A stretch of 64,000 nucleotides of DNA from NCBI GenBank assembly GCA_963726295.1, contig CAVSBW010000002.1, positions 62,001 to 126,000 on the forward strand, written 5' to 3'. Position numbers and translations under genes: made by a program. The stretch comes from DASSQJ01 sp963726295 (GTDB taxonomy: Bacteria; Actinomycetota; Actinomycetes; Actinomycetales; Dermatophilaceae). The notes beneath the pieces were generated by a model that ran no database searches, was not told where the DNA came from, and saw nothing but the letters and a program-made list of their open reading frames with translations. Below, piece by piece: positions 59,238-64,000 of the stretch (positions are counted from its first letter, which is position 1; each line of letters begins with the position of its first letter).

Positions 59238-59408
59238 GATCCCCATTGGTAACACGAACAACAGAAGAATGCGAGCGAACCACGCGTAACAGGGCGGCCG
59301 GGGAGATCCCTCCCCTTCAGCCCGGTCTCAGGCTAGGGAGGGGTGGGCGTCGTCCACCGCGGCTCGCCGGGAGGACCACCCGAACGGTGGAGGGGAGACC
59401 GGAGGCCG

Positions 59409-60314
59409 TCAGACGCGGAGGTAGCGGCGCAGGGTGACCAGACTGGTCATCACGGCGATGAGCAGGACGCCGCCGACGAGCCACGGCGCGAGCACCCACA
59501 CGTCGGCAGGACCGATGAAGGCCTGGGCGAGCGCGATCTTGCTCGCCCCCTCGGTGATGACGTACTGGGTCAGGGCGACGAGCAGCCCGATGGCGATCGC
59601 GGTGCCGAGCACCGAGACGATGACCATCTCGGTGATGAACGGCGCCCGGATCGTCCAGTTGGAGGCACCGACGAGCCGCATGATCCCGATCTCTCGTCGT
59701 CGGATGAACGCCGCCTGCCGGATGGTCGTCGCCATGAGCAGGGCGGCACAGGCCGCCATCAGGGCCGCCAGAGCCACCGCGAACGCGGTGACCACGTTGA
59801 TGATCGTGAAGAACTTCTTGAGGACCTTCTCCTGGTTCTGGACGGTCGCCACCCCTGGCGCGTCCTCGAACTGGCTCGTGACGTTGGCGTACTTGTTCGG
59901 GTCCTGGAGCTGGACGCGCAGGCTCTGCGGGATGTCCCCGACCTCGACGTTCCCGGCGATCGGGCTGTTGCGGAACTGCTCCTTGAACCGGTCGTAGGCC
60001 TCCTGCTCCGACTCGAAGAACACCGCCTTTACCTCGGGGAGGGCCTTGAGCTGGGCCTCGAGGGTGCTGCGCTGGGCATCGGTGACGGCCTTGCCCTCGC
60101 AGTTGGGCTGCAGCGAGTTCGTGGTGCAGAGGTACATCGAGATCTGGATGCGGTCGTACCAGTAGCCCTTCATGGTGTCGGCCTGGCGCTGGGCGAGCAG
60201 GCCGAGCCCGAGCAGGAAGATCGACACCATCGTCACGAGGACGACGGAGACGGCCATGGACAGGTTGCGCCGCAGCCCCGAGCCGACCTCGGAGGCGAGG
60301 AAGCGTGTCTGCAT
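59409..60314 (-). CDS. ftsX: cell division protein FtsX
   Basis: A 301-aa membrane component with four helices: LSMAVSVVLVTMVSIFLLGL near the start, then a large extracytoplasmic loop (about 50-170, EAQLKALPEVKAVFFESEQE), and three C-terminal helices with RRREIGIMRLVGASNWTIRA. Partner of FtsE, whose stop lies 2 bp before this start. Known role: transmits FtsE ATPase state to a periplasmic or surface cell-wall hydrolase, here presumably the adjacent M23 protein. Confidence 0.96.
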   Translation of the reverse strand: MQTRFLASEVGSGLRRNLSMAVSVVLVTMVSIFLLGLGLLAQRQADTMKGYWYDRIQISMYLCTTNSLQPNCEGKAVTDAQRSTLEAQLKALPEVKAVFFESEQEAYDRFKEQFRNSPIAGNVEVGDIPQSLRVQLQDPNKYANVTSQFEDAPGVATVQNQEKVLKKFFTIINVVTAFAVALAALMAACAALLMATTIRQAAFIRRREIGIMRLVGASNWTIRAPFITEMVIVSVLGTAIAIGLLVALTQYVITEGASKIALAQAFIGPADVWVLAPWLVGGVLLIAVMTSLVTLRRYLRV

Positions 60315-60316
60315 CC

Positions 60317-61021
60317 TCAGTCCTCCTCGTCCGCTGTCGCGGAGTGGTAGGAGGCGTCCTGCTCGTCGCGCACGACCCGCCCGTCCTCGAGCTGGAGCAC
60401 GCGGCGGCGCAGGTCGTTGACGATGTCGTGGTCGTGGGTGGCCATGACGATGGTGGTGCCGGTGCGGTTGATCCGCTCGAGCAGCCGGACGATCTCGAGG
60501 CTGATCCGCCGGTCGAGGTTTCCCGTGGGCTCGTCGCAGAGCAGGATCTGGGGCCGGTTCACCACGGCCCGGGCGATCGCCACCCGCTGCTGCTCACCGC
60601 CGGAGAGCTGGTGCGGGAAGCGCTTCTCCTTGCCGGCGAGGCCGACCATCTCGAGGGTCTCGGGCACCAGCTGGCGGATGACGTGCTTGGGCTTGCCGAT
60701 CACCTGGAGGGCGTAGGCGACGTTCTCGTGGACGGTCTTGTTCGGCAGCAGCCGGAAGTCCTGGAAGACGGCGCCCATCTCACGCCGAAGCCGGGGCACG
60801 TGCCGCATCGGCATCTTCCTCAGGTCGTAGCCGGCGACGAGGACGTTGCCGTTGGTGACGGCCTCCTCGCGCAGGGCCAGCCGGAGGATGGTCGACTTGC
60901 CCGAGCCGGAGGGGCCGACGACGAAGACGAACTCACCGCGCTCGATGTCGATGGTGACGTCGTCGACCGCGGCCCGGGTGGACCTCGGGTAGACCTTGGT
61001 GACGTTCTCGAAGGAGATCAT
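60317..61021 (-). CDS. ftsE: cell division ATP-binding protein FtsE
   Basis: A 234-aa ABC ATPase: ISFENVTKVYPRSTRAAVDD, Walker A VGPSGSGKSTILRL, signature LSGGEQQRVAIARA, Walker B ILLCDEPTGNLD and H-loop MATHDHD. It forms a complex with FtsX at the division septum. Upstream 61022-61182 is non-coding and probably holds the ftsEX promoter. Confidence 0.96.
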   Translation of the reverse strand: MISFENVTKVYPRSTRAAVDDVTIDIERGEFVFVVGPSGSGKSTILRLALREEAVTNGNVLVAGYDLRKMPMRHVPRLRREMGAVFQDFRLLPNKTVHENVAYALQVIGKPKHVIRQLVPETLEMVGLAGKEKRFPHQLSGGEQQRVAIARAVVNRPQILLCDEPTGNLDRRISLEIVRLLERINRTGTTIVMATHDHDIVNDLRRRVLQLEDGRVVRDEQDASYHSATADEED

Positions 61022-61182
61022 GCGGCGGGTGGGGCCTCACGGGCTGTCGGTGCAGGGAACCACCGAGGTGGCACTGTCGAGGATAGGTCGGTCGCCCCGG
61101 GAACCCGGTGAGGAGGGTCCGTCGGCGGGTTGCGCGCCGGGCCCGGTGGCGTCGAGGCGAGGGCCGCGCAACGCGGACCCGG

Positions 61183-61686
61183 TCAGGCCCGGAGGATGGC
61201 GGGCAGCGCGTCCTCCGCGTCCGGGCGCGGCGGGCTGACGACCTCGCGCAGGGTCAGTGCCACCGCGCCGGCGGCGCGCTCGGCGTCGGCGCGGGGCAGG
61301 TACGACCCCTGGGGCACGTCGTCCGGCCAGAAGCGCACGTAGTCGGGGCCGTCGGCGAGGGAGGCGTGCCAGCCGAGGTCGAGGAGGGCGGCGTGCTCCT
61401 CCGCGGTCCACGGGAACGCGCCGGCGAACACCTCGGCCCCGACGCACTGGCCGCGCAGCAGGTCCTCGACGCGGGTGAGGCGCAGCCACGGGCGCGTGAG
61501 GACGCGCTTCGGGGGCAGGAACGGCATCCGGCGCTCGCTGCGGGCCATCCGGGCGGCACTCTGGGGCGCCTCGACTGTGACGGACTCGCCGTCACCGAGG
61601 CCGAGGACTGCCGTGACGAGCACCTCCAGCCAGGCCTCCCACGAGGGCGCGGCGGGCCCGGGCGTTCCGGTGGGGTCGTGGGTCAT
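61183..61686 (-). CDS. hypothetical protein, TY-Chap-like
   Basis: A 167-aa soluble protein beginning four bases after the prfB stop region. The pattern LLDLGWHASLADGPDYVRFWP (split by variable residues) and the following RADAERAAGAVALTLREV resemble the N-terminal domain of small actinobacterial peptide-binding-chaperone-like (TY-Chap/YbjN-type) proteins. The assignment is weak. Same strand as prfB and probably co-transcribed with it. Confidence 0.6.
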   Translation of the reverse strand: MTHDPTGTPGPAAPSWEAWLEVLVTAVLGLGDGESVTVEAPQSAARMARSERRMPFLPPKRVLTRPWLRLTRVEDLLRGQCVGAEVFAGAFPWTAEEHAALLDLGWHASLADGPDYVRFWPDDVPQGSYLPRADAERAAGAVALTLREVVSPPRPDAEDALPAILRA

Positions 61687-61689
61687 CGG

Positions 61690-62808
61690 TCAGGCCCGGG
61701 CGTCGGCCTTCTCCTGGGCCTTGCGCCACCGGATGCCGGCTTCGATGAACTCGTCGATGTCGCCGTCGAAGACTTTGTCGGGGTTGCCGACCTCGTGCTC
61801 GGTGCGCAGGTCCTTCACCATCTGGTAGGGCTGCAGCACGTACGAGCGCATCTGCTCGCCCCAGCTGGCCTTGATGTCGCCGGCGAGCTCCTTGCGCTCG
61901 GCGGCCTCCTCGGCCTTGCGCAGCAGCAGCAGGCGCGACTGGAGCACGCGCAGCGCCGCGGCCCGGTTCTGGATCTGGCTCTTCTCGTTCTGCATCGACA
62001 CGACGGTGCCGGTGGGCAGGTGCGTCATCCGCACCGCGGAGTCGGTGGTGTTCACCGACTGGCCGCCGGGGCCGCTGGAGCGGAAGACGTCGACCTTGAT
62101 GTCGTTCTCCGGGATGTCGACGGTGTCGTCGGACTCGATGAGCGGCACCACCTCGACCGCGGCGAAGCTGGTCTGTCGCCTGCCCTGGTTGTCGAACGGG
62201 CTGATCCGCACGAGCCGGTGTGTCCCGCCCTCGACCGAGAGGTGGCCGTAGGCGTAGGGCACGTCGACCTCGAAGGTCGCCGACTTCAGCCCGGCCTCCT
62301 CGGCGTAGGAGGTGTCCATGACCTTGGTCGGGTAGCCGTGGCGCTCGGCCCAGCGCAGGTACATCCGAAGGAGCATCTCGGCGAAGTCGGCGGCGTCCAC
62401 GCCCCCGGCGCCCGCTCGGATGGTGACGACGGCGGCGCGCTCGTCGTACTCGCCGGAGAGCAGCGTGCGGACCTCGAGCTCACCGACGGCCTTGCGCAAG
62501 GAGGCGAGCTCGCGCTCGGCCTCGACCATCGTGTCGGCGTCGGCCTCCTCCTGGCCGAGCTCGACGAGCGCCTCGAGGTCCCCGATTCGGGCGTCCATGC
62601 CCGTGACGCGGTCGTGCTCGGCCTTGGCGCGGGAGAGCCCGGAGGTCACCTGCTGCGCGCGCTCCTGGTCGTCCCAGAGCGCGGGATCCGAGGCCTGCTG
62701 CTCGAAGTCGTGGATCTCCCGCTCGAGCTCGGAGAGGTCCGTGACCTCGCGGACCGACGCCATGGTCGTGCGCAGGTCCTTGATCTCCTGGGTGAAGTCG
62801 GTGGCCAC
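61690..62808 (-). CDS. prfB: peptide chain release factor 2
   Basis: A 372-aa class I release factor for UGA/UAA. Stop-codon reading tripeptide region is RISPFDNQGRRQTSF and the catalytic loop is SSGPGGQSVNTTDSAVR. The frame is continuous from GTG 62808, so the programmed +1 frameshift known in many bacteria is absent, as seen in other actinobacteria. It is the first gene of the prfB-ftsE-ftsX-smpB neighbourhood. Confidence 0.96.
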   Translation of the reverse strand: MATDFTQEIKDLRTTMASVREVTDLSELEREIHDFEQQASDPALWDDQERAQQVTSGLSRAKAEHDRVTGMDARIGDLEALVELGQEEADADTMVEAERELASLRKAVGELEVRTLLSGEYDERAAVVTIRAGAGGVDAADFAEMLLRMYLRWAERHGYPTKVMDTSYAEEAGLKSATFEVDVPYAYGHLSVEGGTHRLVRISPFDNQGRRQTSFAAVEVVPLIESDDTVDIPENDIKVDVFRSSGPGGQSVNTTDSAVRMTHLPTGTVVSMQNEKSQIQNRAAALRVLQSRLLLLRKAEEAAERKELAGDIKASWGEQMRSYVLQPYQMVKDLRTEHEVGNPDKVFDGDIDEFIEAGIRWRKAQEKADARA

Positions 62809-62885
62809 GAGGGGCAAGCCTACGCGAGCGCGCCGGCGACGCCGTCGGCGCAGCGGCGCGGGCGGCCCGCCACCCTGGGCGGCTG

Positions 62886-63188
62886 GTGTCGGAGAACTGG
62901 CTCGTCTACACCGCCGAGACGGGCGCCGCGGAGGTCGCCGGGTACGAGGCACCGTGCCCCGGGGCCGCTGCCGCCGGCTACGACGCGCTCGAGGCCGCGG
63001 GCCTGCCGGTCGGGCTGAAGGTCTTCGAGAAGATGACGATCGGCGACCCGAAGGAGACCGGCCGGATGAACCCGAACGGGGCCAACGGCGTGGGCCTCGA
63101 GTACTTCGGCGCCGGCTCGACGCTGCCGGACGAGATCCTCGGCACGTGGATCGGGGCCGCGTCGGCGCACCAGTGTCCTGCCGGATGA
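62886..63188 (+). CDS. hypothetical small protein
   Basis: A 100-aa frame from GTG 62886 (no strong SD), divergent from prfB by 77 bp. Protein-like stretches include GLPVGLKVFEKMTIGDPKET and GVGLEYFGAGSTLPDEIL. Composition fits the genome's coding pattern. No family, membrane segment or signal recognised; two Cys. It could be a real small protein or a conserved remnant. Confidence 0.5.
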   Translation: MSENWLVYTAETGAAEVAGYEAPCPGAAAAGYDALEAAGLPVGLKVFEKMTIGDPKETGRMNPNGANGVGLEYFGAGSTLPDEILGTWIGAASAHQCPAG

Positions 63189-63286
63189 ACCGCGCCCCCG
63201 AGCGCAGGTAGGCCTCGTGGCGCCGCCGCCCCCGAATGACCCGTAACCGCTGGTCAGGCGGGGTGCGGCGGCACTACGCTGCCCTC

Positions 63287-64000
63287 GTGCCCGACGGCGA
63301 CCGGAGCCTCGCCCTCGTCACCGACCTCGCGCAGCGGATGTCGGTGACAGCCGATCCCGCGCGCCAGGTCGAGGTGATGGTCGAGTCGGTCGCCAGAGCG
63401 GTCGGAGCCGACGTCGGGCTGCTGCTGCGGGCCGACCCGACGCACACCCACGTGGTCGTCGAGGGACCGCCGCTGCCCGGGGACTCGCACGGCGGGATGG
63501 TCGAGGAGCTGCTCGCGATGCGGGTGAGCGACCCCCTGCTCGACCCGGTGGCGCACGGTGACCTCACGCCGCGGTCGGCGCGACGCGTGTTCGGTGCTGC
63601 GGCGTGGGAGGCCTCCCGTCAGCGGGCCGGGTGCCTGGAGTACTGCGGCGTCGACCAGGTGGGCACGCTCCCGCTCATCGGCGGCCCCGACTTCGCGCTC
63701 GTGCTCCTCGGCCGGCTCGATGAGGACTTCTCGGACGACGACCTCGGCCTGCTGGACACGGTGCGCCCGGCCGTCGCGTCGATCGCGGCCCTGGCCGGGG
63801 TGCGCGCCCTGGTGTGGCCGGGCTCGTTGCCCCACCTCACCGCGCGAGAGGAGGAGGTCCTCGAGCTGCTGGCGGCCGGCCACACCGCCGGCCGGATCGG
63901 GCGCGAGCTCGGCACCTCGCCACGCACGGTGGAGGTCCACCTGCGCCGCATCTACGACAAGCTCGACGTCGCCGACCGGCTCACGGCCGTGCTCCGGGCC
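63287..64000 (+). CDS. LuxR-family regulator with GAF-like sensor (3' partial)
   Basis: 238 codons, open to the window edge. Residues about 10-160 resemble a GAF-type sensor (LALVTDLAQRMSVTADPARQ, ARAVGADVGLLLRAD). The C-terminal LuxR helix-turn-helix is complete to its recognition helix: LTAREEEVLELLAAGHTAGR, then ELGTSPRTVEVHLRRIYDKL. Little can be missing. Start GTG 63287 has no clear SD. Input signal and targets unknown. Confidence 0.85.
   Translation, partial: MPDGDRSLALVTDLAQRMSVTADPARQVEVMVESVARAVGADVGLLLRADPTHTHVVVEGPPLPGDSHGGMVEELLAMRVSDPLLDPVAHGDLTPRSARRVFGAAAWEASRQRAGCLEYCGVDQVGTLPLIGGPDFALVLLGRLDEDFSDDDLGLLDTVRPAVASIAALAGVRALVWPGSLPHLTAREEEVLELLAAGHTAGRIGRELGTSPRTVEVHLRRIYDKLDVADRLTAVLRA

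Noticed and set aside
61690..62808. Programmed frameshift in prfB
   Set aside because: The reading frame is continuous from the GTG start, so there is no frameshift site.
1..64000. CRISPR arrays, rRNA genes and stand-alone tRNA genes
   Set aside because: I looked for regular spaced repeats and for tRNA- or rRNA-like segments and saw none; the only regular arrays are the 11-bp and 23-bp repeats, which have no spacers.

Overview
The window is about 64 kb of very GC-rich, densely coding DNA with frequent GTG starts and many 4-bp ATGA/GTGA gene overlaps. The tmRNA tag ADSKRTDFALAA, the order prfB-ftsE-ftsX-M23 peptidase-smpB with ssrA nearby, SARP and DUF3039 proteins and the CsbD/DUF2207 genes all point to an actinobacterium, most likely Micrococcales (an Intrasporangiaceae-like genome). 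The family assignment is inference.

Region 1 (1-28.9 kb) is mostly chromosomal backbone: a partial DinB-type polymerase, an NYN protein, tyrosine catabolism (fahA, hppD and a divergent Lrp/AsnC regulator), a Tat-exported 5'-nucleotidase, two helicases, AlgH, malic enzyme, a SIMPL protein and pyruvate phosphate dikinase. Between fahA and hppD (5.4-10.2 kb) sits the most unusual locus. It holds a SARP/BTAD regulator, an array of six 11-bp direct repeats with the geometry of a SARP operator, two small precursor-like peptides sharing an AELD..ELLP..TL leader, a strong hairpin, one continuous ORF joining a PqqD/RRE-like domain, an M50 membrane zinc protease and an EspI-like MinD ATPase, and an exported protein with three CxxC repeats. 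It reads as a peptide maturation/export system that I cannot match to a named RiPP class. At 17.1-19.4 kb a decayed tyrosine-recombinase element (RIT-like) has cut off the 3' end of the DUF3039 gene, next to an AT-rich patch.

Region 2 (28.9-46.5 kb) is accessory. An IS110 remnant follows ppdK. From about 30.85 to 46.53 kb an integrative element appears to sit at the 3' end of ssrA: its integrase lies beside ssrA, and a degenerate direct copy of the ssrA 3' end and trailer lies at 30854-30894. The cargo includes an isoprenylcysteine methyltransferase homologue, a hydrolase, an intact IS110 transposase, an RHH/Doc toxin-antitoxin pair, a YjbR protein, an acetyltransferase, three small secreted Cys-containing proteins, a nitroreductase/SDR/TetR operon, a large secreted metalloprotease with a tiny membrane protein, and an AAA ATPase preceded by three 23-bp iterons.

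Region 3 (46.5-64 kb) is backbone again: ssrA, an ethanolamine-type permease, two Pro-rich exported proteins, a patatin-like lipase, pyruvate carboxylase, CsbD, DUF2207, smpB, an M23 peptidase, ftsX, ftsE, prfB, small hypotheticals and a LuxR-type regulator cut by the window end. Malic enzyme, PPDK and pyruvate carboxylase together cover much of the PEP/pyruvate/oxaloacetate node. SmpB and tmRNA form the ribosome rescue pair, and FtsE, FtsX and the M23 peptidase probably form the division-linked cell-wall hydrolase machine.
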